From assembly GCA_016714785.1 (NCBI GenBank), contig JADKCC010000028.1, forward strand, positions 32,851-96,850: DNA of 64,000 bases, read 5' to 3'. Position 1 is the first letter of the stretch. Every line of letters starts with the position of its first letter. This stretch comes from Saprospiraceae bacterium (GTDB lineage: Bacteria; Bacteroidota; Bacteroidia; Chitinophagales; Saprospiraceae). Both the position numbers and the translations under genes were made by a program. The notes beneath the pieces are model-generated. The model was given only the letters and a program-made list of their open reading frames with translations, made no database searches and was not told the DNA's origin. Positions 1 to 9,240 of the stretch are shown one piece after another.

Positions 1-2
1 AA

Positions 3-1814
3 GACGATCTTCGCGACTTCAAAAAACTAGGCAAACCTAAATATTTCTTCGGTGTGACGGCTGGATGTATGGACTCTATGGTCAATCATTACACAGCCAA
101 TAAGCGTCTTAGATCTACCGATGGATACACGCCAGGTGGCGAAGCAGGATTCAGACCCGATTATGCAACGATCGTTTATACCAATATTCTCAAAGAGTTA
201 TATCCTGATGTACCTGTGCTGATCGGTGGTATCGAAGCATCGTTGCGTAGAGTGACACATTACGATTACTGGTCGGATAAGTTGATGCCATCTATCCTTG
301 TGGACTCTAAGGCAGACATGCTCGTTTATGGTATGGGAGAGCAACCATTGAGAGAAATCTTGAGACTTGTAAAAAAGGGCGTGCCACTCACATCTATCAA
401 AGACGTCAATCAGATTTCTTACTTAACAGACAAAGTGCCCGCATCCAAAAAGTGGCAGGATTTATCTTTGGTCAGCCACGAAGTCTGCTTGCAAGACAAA
501 ATCAAGTACGCTTCCAATTTCAAAATTGTAGAAGTAGAGTCCAATAAATGGCAGGCCAACCGTATTTTGCAAGATGTAATGGGAAAGGTTTTGGTCATCA
601 ATCCACCCTTTAAGACCATGACGGAAGCGGAGATGGATTATTCGTTTGATCTTCCATACACCAGATTGCCGCATCCAAAGTACAACAAACGTGGAGCCAT
701 CCCATCATACGAGATGATCAAGTTTTCGATCAATATGCACCGTGGTTGTTTCGGTGGTTGTAGTTTCTGTACCATTTCCGCACATCAAGGGAAGTTTATT
801 GCATCCAGATCGGAAGAGTCTATCCTACGCGAAGTGGAGCAACTAACCAAACATCCTGAGTTCAAAGGTGTGATCTCTGATATCGGTGGTCCATCTGCCA
901 ATATGTACAAGATGAAAGGCAAAGACGAGAGTATCTGTGCACGATGTCAAGCGCCAAGTTGTATTCATCCAGTCATCTGTTCTAATCTAGATGTATCGCA
1001 CAAACCATTGACACAAATATACAAAAAAGTAGATGCCTTCCCAGGTGTTAAAAAAGCTTATGTAGGATCAGGTGTGCGGTATGATTTGTTGGTTGATGAT
1101 TTTAATAAAAACAATCAAGATGGCAATCATGACGAGTATCTAGAGCAATTGGTGACCAAACATGTGTGTGGAAGACTCAAAGTAGCACCTGAACACACAG
1201 GAGATGCCACGCTCAAAATCATGCGTAAACCATCATTCAAATACTTCAAAAAATTTAAAGAGAAATACGACAAGATCCAAGAAAAACATGGACTTAAACA
1301 ACCTTTGATTCCGTATTTTATCAGTTCGCACCCTGGAACGACAGAAGAAGATATGGCCAATCTTGCTGCTGAAACCAAAGAACTAGGATTTAGACTAGAA
1401 CAAGTCCAAGACTTCACGCCTACACCGATGACGGTAGCGACAGAGATTTATTATTCAGGTGTACATCCTTATACTTTACAACCAGTAGAAACACCCAAAA
1501 CCAAGGAAGATAAAATCACTCAAAACAATTATTTCTTTTGGTACAAACCAGAATTTAGGAATTGGATCAGAACAAGACTTACCAAACTCAATCGACCGGA
1601 TCTAATAAAACAACTCCTAGGTGATGACAAGCCGATGCCTGCCAACACTTGGCGTAAAAAAGGCAAGGAAGCTTTGGCGAAAGAGCAAGATTACCTTGAT
1701 AAAGGAAGACCTAAGCCAAAACATCAATCGAGCACTCATGCCAAAGACATGTCTCAACCCAAGGTGAAAGCTAATGATTTTCGAAATAGGGATATACGTG
1801 GAAAGAAAAAGTGA
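3..1814 (+). CDS. YgiQ family radical SAM protein (5' truncated by window edge)
   Basis: The reading frame is open from base 3, so the true start lies before the window. The GTG at 54 is an internal Val inside a conserved block and is not a start. The protein matches the YgiQ/UPF0313 family: a B12-binding-like N-terminal region, then a radical SAM core whose cluster motif CFGGCSFC (CxxxCxxC) is encoded near 750-775, then a basic, low-complexity C-terminal tail rich in Lys, Pro and Gln that ends RGKKK. A second Cys group (CARCQAPSC) near 935-970 is also typical. Radical SAM enzymes cleave S-adenosylmethionine with a [4Fe-4S] cluster; the substrate of YgiQ proteins is not established. The gene stands alone, followed by about 295 bp of non-coding sequence. 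Family assignment is secure; function is unknown. Confidence 0.93.
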   Translation, partial: DDLRDFKKLGKPKYFFGVTAGCMDSMVNHYTANKRLRSTDGYTPGGEAGFRPDYATIVYTNILKELYPDVPVLIGGIEASLRRVTHYDYWSDKLMPSILVDSKADMLVYGMGEQPLREILRLVKKGVPLTSIKDVNQISYLTDKVPASKKWQDLSLVSHEVCLQDKIKYASNFKIVEVESNKWQANRILQDVMGKVLVINPPFKTMTEAEMDYSFDLPYTRLPHPKYNKRGAIPSYEMIKFSINMHRGCFGGCSFCTISAHQGKFIASRSEESILREVEQLTKHPEFKGVISDIGGPSANMYKMKGKDESICARCQAPSCIHPVICSNLDVSHKPLTQIYKKVDAFPGVKKAYVGSGVRYDLLVDDFNKNNQDGNHDEYLEQLVTKHVCGRLKVAPEHTGDATLKIMRKPSFKYFKKFKEKYDKIQEKHGLKQPLIPYFISSHPGTTEEDMANLAAETKELGFRLEQVQDFTPTPMTVATEIYYSGVHPYTLQPVETPKTKEDKITQNNYFFWYKPEFRNWIRTRLTKLNRPDLIKQLLGDDKPMPANTWRKKGKEALAKEQDYLDKGRPKPKHQSSTHAKDMSQPKVKANDFRNRDIRGKKK

Positions 1815-2071
1815 TTCTTTTAAGGTAAAAGATTTTCTTTTTTGCTAATCTGTAAGTGATGGTTCAAATTAACAAGATATTATAAATGAAGAGAATGTCT
1901 AGATGTTGGGTTTAGTAGAGATTGATTGTTAAGCTATAAAAACTCAATCAAATTTAGACTATGTAATGGTAAATGGTTGGCTGTGTTGATTGTTCTCTAA
2001 CGTTTTACCTGTTTTTTTTTGATTAGATTGGATATATGTTAAAAAAGTACAGCCAAACAATAAATAAATGT

Positions 2072-2079
2072 TATTTTTG
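2072..2079 (+). promoter_or_regulatory. Candidate -7 box of the Skp-like gene
   Basis: TATTTTTG matches the Bacteroidota TAnnTTTG -7 element and lies 30 bp before the ATG at 2110. I see no TTTG at the usual -33 distance, so the call rests on the -7 box alone. Confidence 0.4.
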
Positions 2080-2109
2080 CGCTCTCATTTTTATATTTAA
2101 ATCTTTCAA

Positions 2110-2739
2110 ATGAATCGTATATTAACTTTTTTTATAGCTTTTGCTTTGGTAGGCTTCTTCATGGCTTCATGTAATAAACCTGCAAGTACTGATGCAGCTC
2201 CAGTTTCAAATGATGTCAAATCAAGTGGTGACAAAATTGTTTATATAGATATTGACACATTAATCAGCAAATATGACCTATATGTTGATAAAAAAACCGA
2301 GTTGGAAGCACAATCTAAGACGGCGGAATCAGCTTTGGCGGGAAAAATAGAAGCTTTTCAAAAAAGGGTAGGGAAGTTCCAACAGGAATTGGCTCAGATT
2401 CAACAAAATGCTGCCAATATCGCACCTGTAGATTTAAAGAAAATGGAAGAAAAATATGGACAGCAGCAGCAGAATTTGGCTAAAGAAGAAGAAGCACTTA
2501 TGAAGCAAAGGGACAATGCCGCAATGGATTTAGACAAAAAATTGCAAGAAACACAAAAAGACCTACAAACTAAAATTGATGCATATTTAGACAAGATAGC
2601 TGAAGAAAAGGGTTACGACTTTGTCTTAATGAAGGGAGCTGGAGGAAGTGTGATGTTTGGTAGGAAGACATTGGATATTACAGAATCAACACTCAAGCAA
2701 CTCAATGATGAGTATGCTGCCGGCAAAGAGAAGAAATAG
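2110..2739 (+). CDS. OmpH/Skp-like periplasmic chaperone, predicted lipoprotein
   Basis: A 209-residue protein. The N-terminus is a hydrophobic signal ending in a lipobox-like MASC, with Cys near residue 20, so the mature protein should be membrane-anchored. The middle (about residues 60-165) is a charged Lys/Glu/Gln-rich coiled coil, and the C-terminal segment (KGYDFVLMKG..SVMFG) is typical of the OmpH/Skp family (PF03938). Skp binds unfolded outer membrane proteins in the periplasm and holds them soluble for insertion. The gene is monocistronic and convergent with the Reg_prop gene. Classical Skp is a soluble periplasmic trimer; the lipoprotein form here is the notable difference. The upstream region is AT-rich with no Shine-Dalgarno sequence. 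Confidence 0.88.
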   Translation: MNRILTFFIAFALVGFFMASCNKPASTDAAPVSNDVKSSGDKIVYIDIDTLISKYDLYVDKKTELEAQSKTAESALAGKIEAFQKRVGKFQQELAQIQQNAANIAPVDLKKMEEKYGQQQQNLAKEEEALMKQRDNAAMDLDKKLQETQKDLQTKIDAYLDKIAEEKGYDFVLMKGAGGSVMFGRKTLDITESTLKQLNDEYAAGKEKK

Positions 2740-2834
2740 TGTTTAGCTATTTCTTACAAGATTAAATTAAGGGAGTTCGTGGTTTTTTTTCATGCTTTTT
2801 GTCAAATCAATATTGTCATTTAATTTTGTTAATT

Positions 2835-3896
2835 CTACCAAGGTCCAATTTGCTTTATTTGATAAAAGCGTTTACCGTCAAATCGATAAAGTCCTTGTCC
2901 TGTTCCCCACCACATTCTTCCTGATTTGTCTTGAAACATACTTTGGACGCAACATGTAAAACCATCTACGGATGTAAACACTTTAAACGCATTTGGATTA
3001 GGCAAGGGAATTGAAGGGTCAAATCTTGTGGTACTGCCTCTCGCTGTAACCCAAATTATACCCGATTGTTCGATAAGTATGCCCCAAAATTCTGTCCCAC
3101 CTAATCCATCTTTGGAGGTGTATTCTGTTAAAGTTTTTCCATCATATTTGCAAATGCCGTTTTTCATAGTAAACCACATATTTCCAGTATTATCTTGTGC
3201 TATGCCTCCTGCATAGTTTTGCCCTAATTCTTCCTTTTCTGCAATATTGATAATCGTTTTGCCATCATAACGAAAAACACCTTTGTCAGAGGAAGCAAAC
3301 CAAATGTTGCCACTTTTGTCTTCCATGATCCCAGCATTATTGAGAGGTGGAAGTTGTTGAAATAATGAAAAACTTTGTCCGCCTTTGCTTTCGATAGACG
3401 GGTCATATCGGTAAACGCCGCCATGTGTACCTACCCAAAGAGTACCAGATTTGTCCACAAGGATGCCTTTTCGACTTATATCAATATGGTTCAGTCCATC
3501 TTTTTGATTATAATTTCTAAAAGTTTTTCCATCATATCTATAAACGCCTTGATCTGTCCCAAACCAAAGATTACCATTTTTATCTTCATTAATAGCAAAA
3601 ACACTTTGTGAAATAAATCCCTCAGCATTGGAAAAATAGGTCAATGTTTTTTTATCATATCTTACTACTCCTTCGCCTATTGTGCCAAACCATAAATTCC
3701 CTTTAGAATCCTGAAAAATACTTCGGATATATTGGCTGACAAGGGTAGTGTCAATATCGGGAGTCAAACCTACTGCCTTAAAGTTTCTTATGACTTTGGG
3801 ATTTGATATGGAAGTATCGGTGTTTGGGTTTTCTTGTCCTTTGCAGGAAGTGAAAATTGTCAAAAAACAAAGAAGTAATATTTTGTTTATTGTCAT
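2835..3896 (-). CDS. Reg_prop (two-component regulator propeller) lipoprotein
   Basis: A 353-residue protein with an SPII signal (lipobox-like TSC followed by KGQ). It consists of about seven repeats with the Reg_prop signature: an Asp-Lys-x-Gly-asn-x-trp-phe-gly-thr core followed by a G-[VL]-x-[RK]-[YF]-D strand. Seven repeats would close a single beta-propeller. Unlike hybrid sensor kinases, where 14 propeller blades precede kinase domains, this protein stops after one propeller, so it has no output domain of its own. It is probably an exported or surface propeller with a binding or scaffolding role; the ligand is unknown. It is convergent with the Skp-like gene, and its upstream side borders the 41-bp repeat array. 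Confidence 0.85.
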   Translation of the reverse strand: MTINKILLLCFLTIFTSCKGQENPNTDTSISNPKVIRNFKAVGLTPDIDTTLVSQYIRSIFQDSKGNLWFGTIGEGVVRYDKKTLTYFSNAEGFISQSVFAINEDKNGNLWFGTDQGVYRYDGKTFRNYNQKDGLNHIDISRKGILVDKSGTLWVGTHGGVYRYDPSIESKGGQSFSLFQQLPPLNNAGIMEDKSGNIWFASSDKGVFRYDGKTIINIAEKEELGQNYAGGIAQDNTGNMWFTMKNGICKYDGKTLTEYTSKDGLGGTEFWGILIEQSGIIWVTARGSTTRFDPSIPLPNPNAFKVFTSVDGFTCCVQSMFQDKSGRMWWGTGQGLYRFDGKRFYQIKQIGPW

Positions 3897-4224
3897 AATT
3901 AATATCTTTTATTGTTGGCAAGTTCTATCTTAGCATGCGCCACAAATTAATATGCTAAACTCACTTAATATCTATTATTCAACACTTATATTCCGTTTGT
4001 TTATGTCTATCTTTCTGTCTTCCAAGGGCAAATATAAAAAGCAATCCAATACATTGTTAGCATTTCATAAAAAGAACATAAAAAAGAAAGCGGATATGAA
4101 ATTATTTCTATAATAAAAACATCAGATCTTTAGAAAAATGCAATAATTACAGGCTCAAAAAAAACTAAAAACTGGCCCCAAATACCCCAAATAAGTACAA
4201 GATGAAGTGAAAATACCCGATATA
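3897..4224. other. AT-rich intergenic stretch upstream of the Reg_prop gene
   Basis: About 330 bp with no supportable gene. It should hold the promoter of the minus-strand Reg_prop gene, but I see no clear TAnnTTTG box on that strand. It ends where the 41-bp array begins. Confidence 0.5.
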
Positions 4225-4552
4225 TGGCTAAAATGTGGGTATCCGCGGCGGAGAGCCTTGTCTAACGAATATATTTGGGTTTCCGTGGCGGAGATAGGCG
4301 TAAAAACCGTAAAATTAGGGTATCCATTTTGGAGATGGTCATCTAAATCGTAAAATTGGGGCATCCATTTTGGATACCCTTAATTTACATGTATTTTGGG
4401 TAGTTCCGTGGCGGATACCCTTGGTATAGATAGAATTTGAGTAGTCCCGATTTGGACACGCTTATCAAACCAATATTATTCCGCACCCCAACTTGGAGTT
4501 TGGTTTCAAGTTAATATTATTTGCCGCTCCAAATTGGGACAGAATAAAATTT
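4225..4552. repeat. 41-bp-periodic array of degenerate palindromic units (8 units)
   Basis: Eight units, each centred on a short dyad of the form TCC-N4/5-GGA. The CC of successive dyads falls at 4243, 4283, 4324, 4365, 4406, 4447, 4488 and 4529: one step of 40 and six of 41 bp. Cores alternate between CCGYGGCGGA and CCATTTTGGA-like forms; unit 4 extends to GGGCATCC..GGATACCC. Linkers are AT-rich and diverge. 41 is not a multiple of three and the units contain frame-dependent stops, so this is not a protein repeat. There is no constant-repeat/variable-spacer pattern, so it is not CRISPR. Confidence 0.85.
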
Positions 4553-4675
4553 AGATTTTAGGTGCAATTTTTAAAGTTGTTGGTTGAGAAAATGGTCTTG
4601 AGCCTAAAAAGGATAATCATCACATTTAATTCCACTTTGTCAAATTAGTATTTTAAAAAAATTGAGACTAAAAAA

Positions 4676-4855
4676 GGGGTTTCTTAGTCGCTAAAACTCC
4701 TTCGAAATGACCTCGTATTAGAGTTTAAGGTAGGGAGATGAAGGGAGTTCGACCTCGCCGAACTCCCTTCATCTTCCACTTTTCCTTAACAGCCTTGGCC
4801 ATTTAGAACCACAGAGTGGTGAGAAAACTTATTTTATTCAAATAGGTCAAAGTAG
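4676..4855 (+). repeat. Dispersed hairpin element, copy 1
   Basis: About 180 bp that aligns along its whole length with the reverse complement of 47391-47567. Shared blocks are GGGTTTCT.AGTCGCTAAA at one end and CACAGAGTGGTGAGAAAAC followed by TTATTTTATTCAAATA at the other. In the centre a 19-bp stem (arms 4733-4751 and 4759-4777, one G-T pair) encloses the 7-nt loop ACCTCGC. The end block resembles dispersed TTCGAAATGAC-type repeats seen in many bacterial genomes. It lies between the 41-bp array and the 3' end of the malic enzyme gene and could also terminate transcription of the latter. Confidence 0.85.
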
Positions 4856-4903
4856 ATTTAAAAATTATTTTTTAGAATTTATTTAGGCTTATGTACTATT
4901 TAA

Positions 4904-7213
4904 TTACTTTGGGACATCTACTGCACCAAGTTTCTTTTCCCTTTCTTGTGCATCTACCACTGCAATGGTTGTCATATTGACTATTTCATCCACTCTTGCT
5001 CCCAACTGCACAATGTGTGCGGCGCCATCCATACCCATTAAGATGGGCCCTACCGATACAATATCACTTAGTTCCTTCATCATTTTATATGCAATATTGG
5101 CCGATGATAATTCTGGGAATATCAGTGCATTGACTTTTTTTCCTGCCAATTTTGAAAAAGGAAAATGGTCTGTCATCATGTCTTTATTCAAAGCAAAGTC
5201 CGCTTGGATTTCGCCATCCACAATCAAAGTGGGATGGGTTGTATGCAATATTTTGACGGCTTTGCTTACCTTGTCTGAAAGTTGGTGATCGGAAGTTCCA
5301 AAATTTGAATATGACAATAAGGCTATAGCTGGTTTTATACCAAACATGGACATAGTCTCGGCTGTCATTTTGGTGATACAAGCCAATTCTTCGGCATTAG
5401 GATCTATATTTACTGCAGTATCAGATAAAAAAAGTGGCCCTTTAGGTGTCAACATCAGATTGGTGGCTGAGATGCGTTTTACCCCATCTTTACGGCCTAT
5501 TACTTCCATCATGGGTTTGATCACACTGGCGTAGCTTCTGGTATAACCTGATATCAAAGCATCTGCTTCCCCTTCTATGATCATCATAGCAGCAAAATAA
5601 TTGCGTTCGAACATCAATGATTTTGCATCGTACAATTTGACCCCTTTACGTTGACGTTTGGTCCAATAGTCTTGGGCAAATTGCTCTCTTCTTTGTTTTT
5701 GATCATCATTTTTTGGATCTAAAATCAATACTTCCCCTTTGGTGAGTTCAAAACTGATTTCTTGCATCAATTCTTTTATGATATCTTTGTTGCCCAATAA
5801 TATCGGTTTGCAAATCCCTTCATCGTAGGCAATTTGTGCTGCTTTTAATACATCCAAATGATCTGCTTCGGCAAACACTACACGTTTTGGGTTTTCCTTT
5901 GCTTGATTGGTTAGTTTTTTGATCCATTTACTACCGCTTCCTAAGCGTTCGGCCAATTGCTCACGATACTTTTCCCAATCCTGAATTGGTTCCTTAGCGA
6001 CGCCAGATTCTATAGCGGCTTTGGCTACAGCCACGGGCACTACTTCTATCAAACGGGTGTCAAATGGTTTGGGAATGATATAATCTCTACCAAAAGCAAT
6101 GTGTTTTTCGCCGTAGGTTATATTTACTTGTTCGGGCACAGATTGTTTGGCCAAATCTGCCAATGCGTACACGGCTGCAATTTTCATTTCTTCATTGATA
6201 GTGCTAGCTCTAACATCTAGAGCACCTCTGAAAATATATGGAAAACCAAGCACATTATTGACTTGGTTGGGGAAGTCAGAACGTCCCGTAGCTAGGAGTA
6301 CATCGTTTCGAGTCTCCATTGCCAGATGGTAATCTATCTCTGGATTGGGATTGGCCAATGCAAAGACAATAGGGTTGGGGGCCATTTTTAGCAACATATC
6401 TGGAGTCAATATATCAGCTTTGGACAAACCTAAGAACATATCGGCTCCTGCTATGGCTTCGTCCAATGTATAAACGTCGATACTCGTAGCAAATTCTAAT
6501 TTTTCATTAGAAAGATCGGTACGGTCTTTACGGATCACACCTTTACTGTCTAGCATAATCATATTGTTTGGGTTGATCCCCAGTTTTTTGTACAGTTGCG
6601 AACAAGAGATTGCGGCAGCACCGGCACCATTTATAACTATTTTTATATCATTGAGCTTTTTTTCGAGGATTTCACAGGCATTCAACAATGCAGCTGCTGA
6701 AATAATGGCTGTACCGTGTTGGTCATCATGCATCAATGGAATATCCAATTCGGCTTTTAAACGTCTTTCTATTTCGAATGCTTCAGGCGCTTTGATATCT
6801 TCCAAATTGATACCTCCAAATGTTGGGGCAATGGCTTTGACTATTTGAATAAACTTTTCTGGATCTTTTTCGTCAACTTCTATATCAAATACGTCGATGT
6901 CAGCAAAAATTTTAAATAATAATCCTTTGCCTTCCATAACGGGTTTGCTGGCTAAAGCACCAATATCTCCCAAACCCAATACAGCTGTACCATTGGATAT
7001 GACCGCCACAAGATTACCTTTCGATGAGTATTTATAGGCATTATATGGATTTTTCTCTATTTCCAAACAAGGTGCTGCAACACCTGGTGAATAAGCCAAA
7101 GCTAAATCACGTTGGGTAGCATGTTTTTTGGTAGGTACTACTGAAATTTTTCCTGGTTTCGGAAATTCATGATACAATAATGCGTCTTTGTTTAATTTTT
7201 CATTTGAAGACAT
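4904..7213 (-). CDS. maeB: NADP-dependent malic enzyme with phosphotransacetylase-like domain
   Basis: A 769-residue protein when started at the ATG at 7213; an in-frame GTG two codons upstream is possible but less likely. Residues about 15-150 are the malic enzyme N-terminal domain, about 160-400 the NAD(P)-binding domain with the Rossmann motif NGAGAAAISC, and about 430-760 a phosphate acetyl/butyryltransferase-like domain. The catalytic part converts malate to pyruvate and CO2 while reducing NADP+; the PTA-like part is usually regulatory (acetyl-CoA sensing) in MaeB enzymes. The gene is cytosolic and monocistronic. A TAnnTTTG box lies about 28 bp upstream of the start. Length and domain order match the family with nothing missing. 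Confidence 0.95.
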   Translation of the reverse strand: MSSNEKLNKDALLYHEFPKPGKISVVPTKKHATQRDLALAYSPGVAAPCLEIEKNPYNAYKYSSKGNLVAVISNGTAVLGLGDIGALASKPVMEGKGLLFKIFADIDVFDIEVDEKDPEKFIQIVKAIAPTFGGINLEDIKAPEAFEIERRLKAELDIPLMHDDQHGTAIISAAALLNACEILEKKLNDIKIVINGAGAAAISCSQLYKKLGINPNNMIMLDSKGVIRKDRTDLSNEKLEFATSIDVYTLDEAIAGADMFLGLSKADILTPDMLLKMAPNPIVFALANPNPEIDYHLAMETRNDVLLATGRSDFPNQVNNVLGFPYIFRGALDVRASTINEEMKIAAVYALADLAKQSVPEQVNITYGEKHIAFGRDYIIPKPFDTRLIEVVPVAVAKAAIESGVAKEPIQDWEKYREQLAERLGSGSKWIKKLTNQAKENPKRVVFAEADHLDVLKAAQIAYDEGICKPILLGNKDIIKELMQEISFELTKGEVLILDPKNDDQKQRREQFAQDYWTKRQRKGVKLYDAKSLMFERNYFAAMMIIEGEADALISGYTRSYASVIKPMMEVIGRKDGVKRISATNLMLTPKGPLFLSDTAVNIDPNAEELACITKMTAETMSMFGIKPAIALLSYSNFGTSDHQLSDKVSKAVKILHTTHPTLIVDGEIQADFALNKDMMTDHFPFSKLAGKKVNALIFPELSSANIAYKMMKELSDIVSVGPILMGMDGAAHIVQLGARVDEIVNMTTIAVVDAQEREKKLGAVDVPK

Positions 7214-7592
7214 AAACACTCAATTTTTGTTTTACAGCCGCAAAAGTAGTTTAATTTTTAATTTATAAGACTGATTCATGTCATAATGCAATATTAGGCA
7301 GTATAAACGTATGTAAAATTATTTTCTTTGAGTATGTTAAAAAAGTTCCTTAGTTGCTAATCTATAGGTTATAGTTTTACCTATAAAAAAATTGAAAAAA
7401 GCCACTTTGTTGACTTAGTACCTTCAATAATTTATAGTTGAAATAGGGATTTATCTTCCCTGTTCTTACTCAAATTTTGTCATTTTAAATCATGATTTTT
7501 TGAGAAAATGCTACAATGATAACATTGGTCAAATCAGAACTAAATACAAAACAGTATTAACATTTGGGCAACAAATATTCTGAATATGGTTA
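7214..7592. other. Intergenic stretch between the AspT-like transporter and maeB
   Basis: Both flanking genes are on the minus strand. Apart from the maeB -7 box near 7241-7248, I see no gene, strong hairpin or repeat in these 380 bases. Confidence 0.6.
7241..7248 (-). promoter_or_regulatory. Candidate -7 box of maeB
   Basis: On the minus strand this reads TACTTTTG, a match to TAnnTTTG, 28 bp before the ATG at 7213. No convincing -33 TTTG is seen at the usual distance. Confidence 0.5.
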
Positions 7593-9032
7593 CTAAAGGG
7601 TAAATATATTCGCTACAAAATTTTCATAAAAGTGCGTACCTGCATGTAATCCAACTGATGCAAAAAATAAACAAATACCTAGGTCCTTCATGAAGTAGAT
7701 GGCGCCATTATTGATGTAAGAATGTATGACTCCTAGCCCACCATACCGACTGATTAATAGTGCAGCCAATAAAGGTCCCGCAGCAAACCCTAATTTAACT
7801 GGTACTGGCAAGGATGGTATCATGATAGGAATAGAGCCAATAATGATACCAATGACTAGTCCGCCAAAAAGCGATAAAAAATCAGGTTCTAACAACCTTT
7901 TTTCTGAGTTGCCTATTATTTTTTCCACTTCGGCTATGTCATCCTTTGTACCTACCACTCTAAGTCTATCTCCATAAAACAGTTCTAAAGAAGGGCTGGC
8001 TAAAAGCTCCATGCCTGAGCGATACACTCGTGTGACTTTTAGACCAAATTTGTTAAATAGATCTAATTCCGAAAGTTTTTTATGCGAAGCTGATTTTCTT
8101 GTTACAAAAATTGTTTTAGTGACAATGTCGTTTTCGGATTCGATCTCTTGGTCTTGAGATTCCTTTCCTATTATACTCATAAATTGCTCCACACTCGCTG
8201 GGAGACCCACTACCATAACTACATCTCTTTCGTTCAGTTTGGTATCTAATGTAGGTGAGAATACTTCCTTCGATTTGCTATGTTTAATTCTAGTAATTAT
8301 CAGATCATTTAGGTTGTTCGCTTTCAAAATGTGGTAAATACTCTTACCAAATATGTCAGGGTGTGACACTCTACATTTTTTACGTATAAGCAAGGACTGT
8401 TCTTGTTCTTTTTCAGTGGTTAAAAGTTGCAATTCATGATTCAAATCTATTCTCAAAACTAACTTAGATAGTATAATCATCAGAATCACGCCTAGTACAC
8501 CGAGAGGATAGGTGATGGCATAAGCTACGGCAGGATCTGCAAATATTCGATCAGGAAATTGTGTTTGAATCTCATTTAAACTTGCTTTTGCCGCTCCTAA
8601 TCCGGGCGTATTGGTTACGGATCCTGACATCAATCCTACTACGTTTTCTATACCAATGTTGGCTACTTTATATAGGATGAAAGCGATCAATCCGCCTAGA
8701 AGTACCGTCGAAACGCTCAAGATATTAAATCGAATTCCTTCTTTTCGGAAGGATGAAAAAAAGGATGGCCCTACTTGAATACCGATAGCATAAACAAATA
8801 AAATTAAACCTAAATCTCTAATAAAAGTAGAAATGTCTGCCTCGATCGTATAGCCAAAATGACCTAATGCGATACCTACAAACATGACAGCTGACACACC
8901 AAGGGATACACGTTTTATTTTTAAGCGTCCAGCAAATACACCTAAACCTATTGTCAGTAATATGACAATTAAGGATTGTGTAATATCAGGCGACGTATCT
9001 GGAAGGAATAAGTTTTTAAACCAATCGAACAT
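7593..9032 (-). CDS. AspT/YidE/YbjL-type transporter with TrkA_C domains
   Basis: A 479-residue membrane protein when started at MFDWFKNLF (9032). A longer frame reaches 9083 but adds a non-hydrophobic leader with no family match. The architecture is the aspartate:alanine exchanger fold: an N-terminal membrane block of about five helices (residues 15-190), a cytoplasmic middle with two TrkA_C-like RCK domains (about 200-370), and a C-terminal membrane block (about 375-479). The Gly-rich AspT duplication segments (GVFAGRLKIKRVSLG, GSVTNTPGLGAAKASL) are visible. The family exchanges amino or organic acids; the substrate here cannot be told from sequence. The neighbours ndk and maeB point to no pathway link. 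Confidence 0.87.
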   Translation of the reverse strand: MFDWFKNLFLPDTSPDITQSLIVILLTIGLGVFAGRLKIKRVSLGVSAVMFVGIALGHFGYTIEADISTFIRDLGLILFVYAIGIQVGPSFFSSFRKEGIRFNILSVSTVLLGGLIAFILYKVANIGIENVVGLMSGSVTNTPGLGAAKASLNEIQTQFPDRIFADPAVAYAITYPLGVLGVILMIILSKLVLRIDLNHELQLLTTEKEQEQSLLIRKKCRVSHPDIFGKSIYHILKANNLNDLIITRIKHSKSKEVFSPTLDTKLNERDVVMVVGLPASVEQFMSIIGKESQDQEIESENDIVTKTIFVTRKSASHKKLSELDLFNKFGLKVTRVYRSGMELLASPSLELFYGDRLRVVGTKDDIAEVEKIIGNSEKRLLEPDFLSLFGGLVIGIIIGSIPIMIPSLPVPVKLGFAAGPLLAALLISRYGGLGVIHSYINNGAIYFMKDLGICLFFASVGLHAGTHFYENFVANIFTL

Positions 9033-9185
9033 GTTTTCTATTTTCAAAACAAAGGTACAGCTTTTGTCATTAGTACAGTGCAAATAGAGCTATTAAATTC
9101 GAAAAGGCTTTTTAGGATATTCAATTATAGTGCTTTAGTATTTTCAAGCGCTCTTTATATATTAAATACTGTATGTTTAAGGCTA

Positions 9186-9214
9186 AACAAAAATGGCCAT
9201 CCGAAGACAGCCAT
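9186..9214 (-). terminator. Rho-independent terminator of ndk with UUCG tetraloop
   Basis: On the minus strand, arms ATGGCTGTC and GATGGCCAT (9 pairs, two of them G-T) enclose a TTCG loop and are followed by TTTTTG. It lies about 25 bp past the ndk stop codon. Confidence 0.75.
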
Positions 9215-9240
9215 AGTTATTTATTGTATTTTAAGTGCGA

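Noticed and set aside
4155..4364. 69-codon minus-strand frame
   Set aside because: It runs through the 41-bp array, whose period is not a multiple of three. It has no signal, no family pattern and no start context.
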